From an uncultured Propionivibrio sp. (GTDB taxonomy: Bacteria; Pseudomonadota; Gammaproteobacteria; Burkholderiales; Rhodocyclaceae): 64,000 nucleotides of DNA. The position numbers and the translations under genes were made by a program. The notes beneath the pieces are model-generated. The model was not told where the DNA came from, made no database searches, and saw only the letters and a program-made list of their open reading frames with translations. Positions 19,134-26,755 of the stretch are shown in pieces; position 1 is the first letter of the stretch; the number at the start of each line of letters is the position of its first letter. The stretch covers positions 372,001 through 436,000 of the forward strand of contig NZ_OY762656.1 of NCBI RefSeq assembly GCF_963666255.1, written 5' to 3'.

Positions 19134-19509
19134 TGGGAAGCCGGTCGATAAGCCGGGTTCTGTCGTGGGCAACCATTCCTCTAGGCGACCCGTTACCGAG
19201 CCGCTCAAGCAGCCTACCCGGAAGCGACGCGAGCCACGCCGAATGCTTCCCTATTTGGCCTTGCTTCGGATGGGGTTTGCCATGCCGTCCGTGTTACCAC
19301 GTCCGCGGTGAGCTCTTACCTCGCCGTTTCACCCTTGCCTGTGCCCGCAGTTGCCTGCATAAGCCATCGGCGGTCTGTTCTCTGTTGCACTTTCCGTCGC
19401 CTTTGCCTTGCGGCGTATAGCGCCCGGCCGTTAGCCGGCATCCTGCTCTATGAAGCCCGGACTTTCCTCCCCGTGCCGAAACACGCAGCGGTTGCCTGAC
19501 CGACTTCCC
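19134..19509 (-). ncRNA. rnpB: RNase P RNA, bacterial class A
   Basis: The catalytic RNA of RNase P, which removes tRNA 5' leaders. On the minus strand the 5' part reads GGGAAGUCGGUC, then GGGGAGGAAAGUCCGGGCUU (conserved region I), AGUGCAACAGAGA with CCGCCGAUGGC, AGGGUGAAACGGCGAGGUAA, GAAGCAAGGCCAAAUAGG, GGGUAGGCUGCUUGAG, and the universal CCACGACAGAACCCGGCUUA near the 3' end. The 5' GGGAAGUCGGUC pairs with 3' GACCGGCUUCCC to form helix P1, which sets the ends. About 376 nt, close to the 377 nt of E. coli. Confidence 0.97.
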
Positions 19510-19549
19510 GGGCGGATTATACCGCCTCGACACGCTGCCGAGGCGGTAT
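19510..19549 (-). promoter_or_regulatory. rnpB promoter region with hairpin
   Basis: A consensus -10 hexamer TATAAT (minus strand, 19521-19516) ends 6 bp before the inferred rnpB 5' end, with a GC-rich CCGCCC discriminator typical of stable-RNA promoters. No good -35 is visible at 16-18 bp. The same place carries a perfect 11-bp inverted repeat: ATACCGCCTCG (19519-19529) pairs with CGAGGCGGTAT (19539-19549). It lies directly after the stop codon of the upstream lipoprotein gene and includes half of the -10 box. Confidence 0.65.
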
Positions 19550-19550
19550 C

Positions 19551-20069
19551 TCAGTTTTTGGGTGCGCTGGACGCATCGCCGGCGGCTGGCGCCACGACCG
19601 GGGACGCATCGCTGGACGGCGTCGCCGGTGGGACCGGCGCAACGGGCGGAGCCGGCGGGGCCTTCGGTGCCGGCGTGAACACCAAGGTATCTCCGCGCAC
19701 TTCGAACGCCCCGACCAAATCACCCAGGCCTTCGTCCGGCGCCTTGTCGAGCTTGGCGAAACCCTGGCAGGTACGCGTCTCGGTCACATACATCCGGCCG
19801 CCCTGACGAATGATCCAGGCATCATTGCCCGGCGAAAACACCTCGGTCTTCACTTCCAGGCCCGCATCGGGCATGGCGTGCTTGCGCATGCAATCAGGCA
19901 TGTGCGCCGCCACCAGCGAATACTGCGCGGTCTTTTCCCACGGAAAGCGGGTGATGCGAATCAGGCTGAGCGAATGCGCCCCCCCGTTGATCTCGAACGT
20001 CGCCCGCTGGTCCGAACAACCTGCCAACAGGGCCAGGACCAGCAGAGGAAACAGGCGAAAAACACGCAC
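19551..20069 (-). CDS. Conserved lipoprotein, proline/alanine-rich tail
   Basis: A 172-residue protein with a lipoprotein signal peptide; the lipobox LLAGC puts the modified cysteine at C18. The central domain (about 25-130) has three further cysteines that could form disulfides in the periplasm. The C-terminal 40 residues are low-complexity Ala/Pro/Ser, a likely flexible tether. It follows pyrC by 24 bp and may share its transcript. I do not recognise a family with known function. Confidence 0.7.
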   Translation of the reverse strand: MRVFRLFPLLVLALLAGCSDQRATFEINGGAHSLSLIRITRFPWEKTAQYSLVAAHMPDCMRKHAMPDAGLEVKTEVFSPGNDAWIIRQGGRMYVTETRTCQGFAKLDKAPDEGLGDLVGAFEVRGDTLVFTPAPKAPPAPPVAPVPPATPSSDASPVVAPAAGDASSAPKN

Positions 20070-20093
20070 GATAATTCTCCCAGTAAATTGCGC

Positions 20094-21137
20094 TTAATCA
20101 ACCAGCTTCCAGGCCACCGTCTCAGCCGCCCGCAGCGGCACCAGACGCTCGCCATCAGCATAGGGCAGATCGGATGGCACCGGCCAGGACACACGTTCGA
20201 GCGTGCGCGTTCCGGTGTTTCTGGGCAGACGATAAAAATCCGGACCGTTGAAACTGGCAAAAGCCTCAAGCCGCTCGATCGCGCCCGCCGCATCGAACGC
20301 TTCGGCATAAAGCTCCAGCGCTGCCAGCGCCGTATAGCAACCGGCGCAGCCGCAGGCGGCCTCCTTGGTGTGACGCGCATGCGGCGCCGAGTCGGTACCC
20401 AGGAAAAAGCGCGGATTGCCCGACGTTGCAGCTTTGACCAGCGCCTGGCGATGCGTCTCGCGCTTGAGTACAGGCAGACAGTAGTAATGCGGACGCACCC
20501 CGCCGGTAAAGATGGCGTTGCGGTTATAGAGAAGGTGATGCGCGGTGATCGTCGCCGCGACATTGTCACCTGCCGATGCCACATAGGCTGCTGCATCGGC
20601 GGTCGTGATGTGCTCAAAAACGACACGCAAGCCGGGATGGCGCCGCAACAGGGGCTGCAGCACCGTCTCGATGAAGACGTTCTCGCGGTCGAAAATGTCG
20701 ATCGCGGGATCGGTCACTTCGCCATGAACCAGCAGCGGCATGCCGCAACGCGCCATCTCGGCGAGCGCCGCGTCGCATTTGGCGAGATCGGTCACCCCGG
20801 CATCGGAGTTGGTCGTCGCGCCGGCCGGATACAGCTTCACCGCCTTGACCACACCGCTCTCGAATGCCCGCCGGATTTCGTCGGCCGGCGTATTGTCGGT
20901 CAAATACAGCGTCATCAACGGCTCGAAGCGGCTGCCGGCGGGAAGCGCGGCAAGAATGCGCTGACGATAGGCCAGCGCTGCATCGAGCGTGGTCACTGGC
21001 GGCCGCAAGTTCGGCATGATGATGGCACGGGCAAACTGCCGCGCCGAATGCGGCAGGACCGCCGCCAGCGCGGCGCCGTCGCGCAGATGAAGATGCCAGT
21101 CGTCCGGACAGGTCAGCGTGATTCGATTGGGCGCCAT
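20094..21137 (-). CDS. pyrC: Dihydroorotase, class II
   Basis: PyrC cyclises carbamoyl-aspartate to dihydroorotate in pyrimidine synthesis, using two zinc ions. The 347 residues align along the whole length with E. coli PyrC (348): [11 protein letters not shown] (metal ligands), [31 protein letters not shown] with the carboxylated lysine, [19 protein letters not shown], and [15 protein letters not shown]. The start MAPNRITL is preferred to an ATG ten codons upstream because family homology begins there. Confidence 0.97.
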   Translation of the reverse strand: MAPNRITLTCPDDWHLHLRDGAALAAVLPHSARQFARAIIMPNLRPPVTTLDAALAYRQRILAALPAGSRFEPLMTLYLTDNTPADEIRRAFESGVVKAVKLYPAGATTNSDAGVTDLAKCDAALAEMARCGMPLLVHGEVTDPAIDIFDRENVFIETVLQPLLRRHPGLRVVFEHITTADAAAYVASAGDNVAATITAHHLLYNRNAIFTGGVRPHYYCLPVLKRETHRQALVKAATSGNPRFFLGTDSAPHARHTKEAACGCAGCYTALAALELYAEAFDAAGAIERLEAFASFNGPDFYRLPRNTGTRTLERVSWPVPSDLPYADGERLVPLRAAETVAWKLVD

Positions 21138-21201
21138 GATCTTGTCGTGTAATGGGGATGCAGCCATTCTAGCAAAGGCGGCGCCGCATCGTCGCCATCG
21201 T

Positions 21202-22068
21202 TCACTCTTCCGCAGCCGCCCCGCCTGCCTCGGCGCGCAAGATTAATGCACGAGCATACAGGGCGTTCTTCGACACACCGGTGATGGCATGCGCGAGCCG
21301 CGCCGCTTGCTTGACCGGCAACCCATCCTCAAGCAACAGGCCGAGGACGCGCTCGCCGTCGCCGGCATCTTCTTCGGGTTCTGCGCCGGAAACGATCAGC
21401 ACGAATTCGCCACGCTGCCGGTTGGCGTCGGCGCGCAACCAATCGACCGCATCGCCGAGCGGGCAGACATGAATCGTCTCAAACAATTTGGTCAGTTCGC
21501 GCGCAACAACCAGCGTGCGCGAAACGCCGAAGACGGCAGACAGCGACGCGACCATCTCGACGATCCGGTGCGGCGCCTCATAAAACACCAGCGCATACGG
21601 CAGATCGACAAGTTCGCGCAGCGCCTCCTCACGCTGCCGTGTCTTGGCGGGCAGAAATCCGTAGAACAGGAAATGCGGCGACAGCAGACCCGACGCCGAC
21701 AAGGCGGTGATGGCCGCGCAGGCGCCTGGCAGCGGCACGATGCGAAAGCCGGCCGCACGCACGCGGGCAACGAGGCGCGCCCCCGGATCGGATATCGCCG
21801 GCGTGCCGGCATCGGAAACAAGCGCCACCGACTCACCAGCTTCAAGACGCGCGATGATCTGCCCGGCGGCAGCCTCCTCGTTATGCTCATGCGTCGCCAG
21901 AAGCCGCGCCGACACGCCGAAATGCTTGAGCAGTGGCGCACTGTGACGCGTGTCTTCGGCCGCCACCCAGTCAACCTGGCGCAGCACTTCGACGGCGCGT
22001 TGTGTCATATCTGACAGGTTACCGAGCGGGGTCGGTACGACATACAATGCGGCGGCTTCTTGCGTCAT
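21202..22068 (-). CDS. rsmI: 16S rRNA 2'-O-ribose C1402 methyltransferase
   Basis: RsmI (YraL) methylates the ribose of C1402 in 16S rRNA, the same nucleotide that RsmH modifies on its base; the rsmH gene is 3 kb away. The 288 residues contain [62 protein letters not shown] and [11 protein letters not shown], all characteristic. The start [11 protein letters not shown] gives a family-sized protein. It diverges from yraN, whose start is 13 bp away. Confidence 0.97.
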   Translation of the reverse strand: MTQEAAALYVVPTPLGNLSDMTQRAVEVLRQVDWVAAEDTRHSAPLLKHFGVSARLLATHEHNEEAAAGQIIARLEAGESVALVSDAGTPAISDPGARLVARVRAAGFRIVPLPGACAAITALSASGLLSPHFLFYGFLPAKTRQREEALRELVDLPYALVFYEAPHRIVEMVASLSAVFGVSRTLVVARELTKLFETIHVCPLGDAVDWLRADANRQRGEFVLIVSGAEPEEDAGDGERVLGLLLEDGLPVKQAARLAHAITGVSKNALYARALILRAEAGGAAAEE

Positions 22069-22081
22069 GGCGGAGACTTCG

Positions 22082-22444
22082 ATGAGGGACGACAACGATA
22101 CCACGACCGCCCGCGGAAAACGCGCCGAGGATCAGGCGGCGCGCTTCCTCGAGCAGCGCGGACTGACGGTGTGGCGTCGCAACTATCGCTGCCCCGGCGG
22201 CGAGATCGACCTCGTCTGCCGCGACGGCAGGACGCTGGTGTTCGTCGAAGTCCGCCAGCGCCGCAACCGCCGCTTCGGCGGCGCCGCTGCCAGCATCACC
22301 GCGACAAAGCAAGAACGGATCGTCCGCGCCGCCCACCACTTTCTCCTTGCCGAAAAGAAGACAAACAGCGATTGCAGAATCGACTGCATTCTGATCGACG
22401 GCGATGAAACCACCTGGCTCCGGAATGCGATCTCGGCCGATTAG
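22082..22444 (+). CDS. yraN: YraN / UPF0102 endonuclease-like protein
   Basis: A 120-residue member of UPF0102. The nuclease-like core is visible: RGKRAEDQAARFLEQRG (helix with Glu), NYRCPGGEIDLVCRDGRTLVFVEVRQR, whose E/D...EVR pattern matches the PD-(D/E)xK-type active site. YraN is conserved beside rsmI across proteobacteria; a Holliday-junction-resolvase-like fold is known for the family but its cellular role is unsettled. The start MRDDND is chosen; further upstream the frame is only antisense to rsmI. Confidence 0.9.
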   Translation: MRDDNDTTTARGKRAEDQAARFLEQRGLTVWRRNYRCPGGEIDLVCRDGRTLVFVEVRQRRNRRFGGAAASITATKQERIVRAAHHFLLAEKKTNSDCRIDCILIDGDETTWLRNAISAD

Positions 22445-22859
22445 ACGCTTCAGCTTTCTGGCGCTGGGTGCCCTGCTCACCAATACGAGCACGGCCGAGT
22501 CGGTCAGAATTCTGGTGCAACGCTCTCCGCTCGCCGGCAGCCAGTATTACGCTGCCCGCCGGGCATGGGGCGAATTGCGGCCGGGCGACCGACTCGAACT
22601 GGTACGCGAGGCCGACAACCGCCACGATCGCAATGCCATTCGCATTGACTGGCGCAAGCAGGCGCTCGGCTATATCCCCCGCGCCGAGAACCGGGCCGTC
22701 GCCCGCGCGCTCGATGCCGGCGAACGACTCGTGGCACGTATCGCCACGCTGCGCGACGATCCCGACCCGTGGCGTCGGATCGAGTTCGAGATTTTTGTCG
22801 TTATCGGAGACAACGATACTGCCCCCAAAGGAAGCAAACCGGGAGAAATGTTAGACTAG
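22425..22859 (+). CDS. Exported HIRAN-domain protein
   Basis: A 144-residue protein whose N-terminus, [20 protein letters not shown], looks like a signal peptide cleaved near residue 25. The rest is one HIRAN domain: [49 protein letters not shown] has the typical ENPxDxxAI-like core (here [11 protein letters not shown]) and the GYIPR motif. HIRAN domains bind 3' single-stranded DNA ends in eukaryotic HLTF; stand-alone bacterial copies are common, of unclear role. Export would place it away from DNA. It overlaps the end of yraN by 20 bp; an ATG at 22404 is an alternative. Confidence 0.8.
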   Translation: MRSRPIRRFSFLALGALLTNTSTAESVRILVQRSPLAGSQYYAARRAWGELRPGDRLELVREADNRHDRNAIRIDWRKQALGYIPRAENRAVARALDAGERLVARIATLRDDPDPWRRIEFEIFVVIGDNDTAPKGSKPGEMLD

Positions 22860-22887
22860 TGCTTTAGTCATTTGCCGCCACCACACC

Positions 22888-23478
22888 ATGGACCTGATTT
22901 CACGTATCGGACAGCACTTCGCCGACAGCGCCCAAACCAAGCTCGACGCCGTTGAAACGCTTTCACCCCTGATTGCCCAGGCCGCCGAAACGATGGTCGC
23001 GAGCCTGGTCGGCAACGGCAAGGTATTGGCCTGCGGCAACGGCGGTTCCGCCGCCGACGCCCAGCACTTCGCGGCCGAACTCGTCGGCCGTTTCGAAGTC
23101 GAGCGCCAAGGACTCGCCGCCATCGCGCTGACCACCGACACCTCGATCATGACCGCCGTCGGCAACGACTACGGCTACAACGCCGTCTTCGAACGCCAGG
23201 TCCGCGCGCTCGGCCAGAGCGGCGACGTGCTGCTGGCGATCTCGACCTCAGGCAATTCGCCGAGCATCATCGAAGCCATCAATGCGGCGCATGAGAATGA
23301 CCTGCGCGTCGTCGCACTGACCGGCAAGGGCGGCGGCAAAATGGGCGCGATGCTGCGTGACGGCGACATCCACCTCTGCGTTCCCTCTTCCCGCACCGCA
23401 CGCATTCAGGAGGTCCACCTGCTGACCATCCACTGCCTGTGCGATGCCATCGATTGTCTGCTTCTGGGAGTTGAATGA
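22888..23478 (+). CDS. gmhA: Phosphoheptose isomerase (SIS domain)
   Basis: GmhA converts sedoheptulose 7-phosphate to D-glycero-D-manno-heptose 7-phosphate for LPS core synthesis. The 196 residues have [21 protein letters not shown] (49-69) and [15 protein letters not shown]. Position and overall sequence are close to DiaA, the DnaA-binding paralogue at this locus in E. coli, but the catalytic residues of GmhA are kept: E64 and H182 (TIHCLCD), where E. coli DiaA has Ser/Met and Asn. I therefore call it an active isomerase; a second DiaA-like role is possible. rfaE2 nearby supports heptose synthesis. Confidence 0.9.
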   Translation: MDLISRIGQHFADSAQTKLDAVETLSPLIAQAAETMVASLVGNGKVLACGNGGSAADAQHFAAELVGRFEVERQGLAAIALTTDTSIMTAVGNDYGYNAVFERQVRALGQSGDVLLAISTSGNSPSIIEAINAAHENDLRVVALTGKGGGKMGAMLRDGDIHLCVPSSRTARIQEVHLLTIHCLCDAIDCLLLGVE

Positions 23479-24116
23479 TGAACAAACGTCTGATTGCCAC
23501 CCTTCTGCTCGGCGCCACCTTGTTGCCCACTCTGCAGGGCTGCCTGCCGCTGGTCGCCACCAGCGCCACGGTTGGCGTCCTGGCCGCCGTCGACCGCCGC
23601 TCGGTCGGCACGCAAACCGAAGATGAGTCGATCGAATGGAAAGCCTCGGCACGCATTCGTGACAATCTCGGCGACCGCGCCCACGTCAATGTCACCAGTT
23701 ATAACCGCAAGGTCCTGCTGACCGGCGAGACTTTCACGGCAGAAGCCAAGGCCGAAGTCGACCGTCTCGTCCGCGACGTCCCCAACGTCCAGGGCACCTA
23801 CAACGAACTGGTGGTGGCACCGACCTCGTCCTTCACCGCGCGCAGCAATGACGCTTTCATCACGTCGAAGATCAAGAGCCGCTCGGTCGATAACGGCAAG
23901 TTCAACCCGGTGCATGTAAAGGTCGTTACCGAGGCCGGCGTTGCCTTCCTGCTCGGCACAGTGACCCAGGCCGAGGCAGACGCCGCCCTGCAGGTCGCAT
24001 CAACCACGGCAGGCGTCAGGAAAGTGGTCAATCTGCTCGAAATCATCAGCGTCGCACGCGCCCGCGAAATCGACGCCGCACCGGCCAACGCCAAGCCCGG
24101 CAACGAACCCCGCTGA
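23475..24116 (+). CDS. dolP: Dual-BON outer-membrane lipoprotein DolP
   Basis: DolP (YraP) is a lipoprotein that binds anionic phospholipid and supports outer-membrane integrity. The 213 residues have a signal peptide with lipobox TLQGC (C23), a first BON domain (about 52-117) and a second (about 125-193) ending [11 protein letters not shown]. The gmhA stop overlaps its start (ATGATGA), giving two adjacent ATGs at 23475 and 23478. The locus order yraN-gmhA/diaA-dolP matches E. coli. Confidence 0.93.
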   Translation: MMNKRLIATLLLGATLLPTLQGCLPLVATSATVGVLAAVDRRSVGTQTEDESIEWKASARIRDNLGDRAHVNVTSYNRKVLLTGETFTAEAKAEVDRLVRDVPNVQGTYNELVVAPTSSFTARSNDAFITSKIKSRSVDNGKFNPVHVKVVTEAGVAFLLGTVTQAEADAALQVASTTAGVRKVVNLLEIISVARAREIDAAPANAKPGNEPR

Positions 24117-24127
24117 CCTGCCGTCCG

Positions 24128-24631
24128 ATGAGTGCTGACGCAATGAATTACCCGACCCCGGTCTTTGAATCCAAGATCGTGGCCCCACAGGATCTGCGTG
24201 CCCGACTGGCGCAACTGCCGCGCCCACTGGTGTTTACCAACGGCTGCTTCGACATCCTGCATCGCGGCCACGTCACGCTACTCGGGCAGGCGCGCGCGCT
24301 GGGGACGTCCATGATCGTCGCGCTCAACACCGACGCATCGGTACGTCGCCTCGGCAAGGGCGACGACCGCCCGGTCAATGCGCTCGCCGACCGTCTGGCC
24401 GTCATGGCGGCACTCGAATGCGTCTCGCTGGTGACCTGGTTCGACGAGGACACGCCAATCGAGCGCATCCTCGACTGCCGCCCGGACATCCTCGTCAAGG
24501 GCGGTGACTGGCCGGTGGAAAAGATCGTCGGCAACACCGAGGTCGCCGGCTGGGGCGGAAAAACGGTATCGATTCCGTTCATCCACCAGAAATCGACGAC
24601 CGCCCTGCTCGAGAAGATCCGCAAGCTCTAA
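24128..24631 (+). CDS. rfaE2: Heptose 1-phosphate adenylyltransferase
   Basis: This enzyme (the C-terminal half of HldE in E. coli) joins AMP to D-glycero-beta-D-manno-heptose 1-phosphate, giving ADP-heptose. The 167 residues contain FTNGCFDILHRGHVTLLGQA with the nucleotidyltransferase HxGH motif, VALNTDASVRRLGKG, and VKGGDWPVEKIVG. Here it is a separate gene, as in many betaproteobacteria; the kinase partner is not in the window. A second ATG lies at 24143. Confidence 0.93.
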   Translation: MSADAMNYPTPVFESKIVAPQDLRARLAQLPRPLVFTNGCFDILHRGHVTLLGQARALGTSMIVALNTDASVRRLGKGDDRPVNALADRLAVMAALECVSLVTWFDEDTPIERILDCRPDILVKGGDWPVEKIVGNTEVAGWGGKTVSIPFIHQKSTTALLEKIRKL

Positions 24632-24640
24632 GCCGGACCG

Positions 24641-24671
24641 GGTGACCGCCAGGCGGTCACCTTCTTTCTTT
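24641..24671 (+). terminator. Intrinsic terminator after rfaE2
   Basis: GGTGACCG (24641-24648) pairs with CGGTCACC (24654-24661) around CCAGG, followed by TTCTTTCTTT. It ends the yraN-to-rfaE2 run and separates it from the convergent aldo/keto reductase gene. Confidence 0.85.
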
Positions 24672-24678
24672 CAAACGC

Positions 24679-25665
24679 TCAGGCAATCGCCTCGACGTCG
24701 GCACGCATCGTCGCGATGTCGTTCGCGTCGAGCACGACATCGCCGCCCTTGGCGTTATCCTCGATCTGATGCAGTTTGCGGGCACCGCACAAGACGCTCA
24801 CGTTGCTGCCCTTGCCTTGTGCCGCCGTCCAGCCGATCACCAGCTGGGTCATCGAACAGCCGTATTTCTTGCACAGTGGCGCCCAGCGCTCCGACAAGGC
24901 CGCAATCTTGCTCAGGTTCTCGGGCTGGAACCATTTGATCCGGCTGCGCGCCAGCCCCATTTCGACTTGCGTCGCCGCCGTAATCTTGCCGGTCAGGATG
25001 CCACGCTCAAGCGGCGAGTACGCCTGGAAGGTAACACCATGCATCCCGCAGAGCCCCATGAGCCGGTCACCGACACCGCGGTCGAGCATGCTGAATTTTT
25101 CCTGGATGAGGTCGAGCTGGCCGGCCGCCACGTACTCCATGAACTGCGCATCGCTGAGGTTGGACGCACCGATCGCGCGGATCTTTCCTTGCCGCTTGAG
25201 CTCGCCGAGAAATCCCATGGTATCGGCAATCGGGCAGGGGAACTCGGGCAACTCCTGCCAATGCACGATGTAGATGTCGATGTAATCGGTCTTCAGGCGG
25301 CGCAGGCTGGCCTCGACCTCCTGTGCCAGGCTTTCCGGACGCGAGTTGCGCACGATGCGCACACCGTCGCGCTCCATCATGAAGGCGCCTTCGCTGATAT
25401 CCCAGCGCAGACCGCACTTCGTCGACAGGACATAATCGCCACGACGCCCGGCCAAGGCCTTGCCAACGACCTCCTCGCTATGCCCCAGGCCGTAGGCCGG
25501 CGCGGTGTCGAGCAAGGTGACGCCGAGATCGCGGGCGCGGTGGATCGTCCGCACCGACTCGGCATCGTCGCTCGCGCCCCACATGCTGTCGCCGCCGATC
25601 GCCCAGGCGCCAATGCCGACCACCGACGCTTCAATGCCCGACTTCCCGATTTTCATGCTGCGCAC
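24679..25665 (-). CDS. Aldo/keto reductase
   Basis: A 328-residue NADPH-dependent aldo/keto reductase. The catalytic tetrad is in place: D53 and Y58 (LLDTAPAYGLGHSEE), K83 (STKCG) and H135 (IVHWQ). The C-terminal cofactor region SVLCGARKLHQIEDNAKG is typical. It resembles the general-stress and YajO-like branches; the substrate cannot be told from sequence. It is a single gene between convergent rfaE2 and the hydrolase gene. Confidence 0.9.
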   Translation of the reverse strand: MRSMKIGKSGIEASVVGIGAWAIGGDSMWGASDDAESVRTIHRARDLGVTLLDTAPAYGLGHSEEVVGKALAGRRGDYVLSTKCGLRWDISEGAFMMERDGVRIVRNSRPESLAQEVEASLRRLKTDYIDIYIVHWQELPEFPCPIADTMGFLGELKRQGKIRAIGASNLSDAQFMEYVAAGQLDLIQEKFSMLDRGVGDRLMGLCGMHGVTFQAYSPLERGILTGKITAATQVEMGLARSRIKWFQPENLSKIAALSERWAPLCKKYGCSMTQLVIGWTAAQGKGSNVSVLCGARKLHQIEDNAKGGDVVLDANDIATMRADVEAIA

Positions 25666-25799
25666 GTTATGCTCCTTGACTGGCCAAAACGTTGATTATG
25701 CGCCACCCGATCGGCATTGAGTAGCTTATGCACACGACATGAGATCCGTGACTTGTTTCGCCAGGCGCGGCGGGCCGCACAGCTCACCGGAAGATGTGT

Positions 25800-26675
25800 T
25801 CAGTCTCGGCTGAGGAACCCCTCGATCGCACGCGCCACCTGCTCAGGCTGGTCGTGCTGGACGTTGTGACCGGTATCCTCGATGGTGACGACGCGAACGT
25901 CGCGGAAACATGCGACGCGCCGGTCGAATTCGGGCGGATCGTTGCCAAAACGCAAATTGGCATAGCCGTGGCTGGCGATCGCCAGGAGCACCGGCGCCTC
26001 GATCCGCTGCCAACAGGCCAGATTATCCTCGGCGTGATAGACCATCGGCGAAGGTACGCGATGCCAGGGGTCGCAGTTCAGCTCGACCGACCCGTCGTCG
26101 CGGAAACGACAGAGATGCTGCGAGAGAAAGGCGGCACGCGCCTCGGACAGGCGCGGATTCATCTCGATGAAGCGTCGCGCGAAAGCCTCGCAATGCGGGT
26201 AGGCGCCGCCGCTGGGCGTCCGCGCCAGATGCCGTAGCCAGCGACCGATCAGCGTCGGCGAATCCTCGTCGGGCGCCGGCTTCAACCCGAGAAAATCCAG
26301 CATGACAAGTTGCGCCACGCGCTTGGGACAGGCGCCGGCGTAGATCCCGGCAATGTTGGCGCCCATGCTGTGACCGACCAGGCGCGCCGGTCGCCCCGGC
26401 GAATAGTGCGCCAGGATCTCATGCAGATCAGCGTAGTAATCAGGGAACCAGTAGGGACGCGACAACCACTCGGAATCGCCGTAACCACGCCAGTCGGGCG
26501 CGATGATGTGCCAGTCCTGAGCCAGCGCATCGACAACGAACTGGAAGGTCGGCGAGGCGTCCATCCATCCGTGCAGAAAGAACACGACGGGGCTGCCTTC
26601 CGCGCCCCAGTGACGAACGTTGTAGCGCAGGCCGCGGATGGTGATGCGCTCGCTGCGGGAGATGCGGTGCTTCAT
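25800..26675 (-). CDS. Alpha/beta hydrolase
   Basis: A 291-residue alpha/beta-hydrolase with FFLHGWMDASPTF (oxyanion region), the nucleophile elbow GHSMGAN with S103, and DTGHNVQHDQPEQVA with the catalytic histidine. No signal peptide is seen, so it is likely cytoplasmic. It resembles serine-hydrolase-like esterases; the substrate is unknown. It lies downstream of alaS, behind a terminator. Confidence 0.88.
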   Translation of the reverse strand: MKHRISRSERITIRGLRYNVRHWGAEGSPVVFFLHGWMDASPTFQFVVDALAQDWHIIAPDWRGYGDSEWLSRPYWFPDYYADLHEILAHYSPGRPARLVGHSMGANIAGIYAGACPKRVAQLVMLDFLGLKPAPDEDSPTLIGRWLRHLARTPSGGAYPHCEAFARRFIEMNPRLSEARAAFLSQHLCRFRDDGSVELNCDPWHRVPSPMVYHAEDNLACWQRIEAPVLLAIASHGYANLRFGNDPPEFDRRVACFRDVRVVTIEDTGHNVQHDQPEQVARAIEGFLSRD

Positions 26676-26694
26676 GCAGATATCAATCGACTGT

Positions 26695-26732
26695 GAAATG
26701 AAAAAGAAACGGCCACCGTTCCCGGTGGCCGT
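26695..26732 (-). terminator. Intrinsic terminator after alaS
   Basis: A perfect 10-bp stem, ACGGCCACCG (26709-26718) with CGGTGGCCGT (26723-26732), and a 4-nt loop. On the minus strand it is followed by TTTCTTTTTCATTT. It should end the alaS transcript and isolate the hydrolase gene. Confidence 0.88.
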
Positions 26733-26755
26733 CGTTTTCTCATGGCATCAAACGC

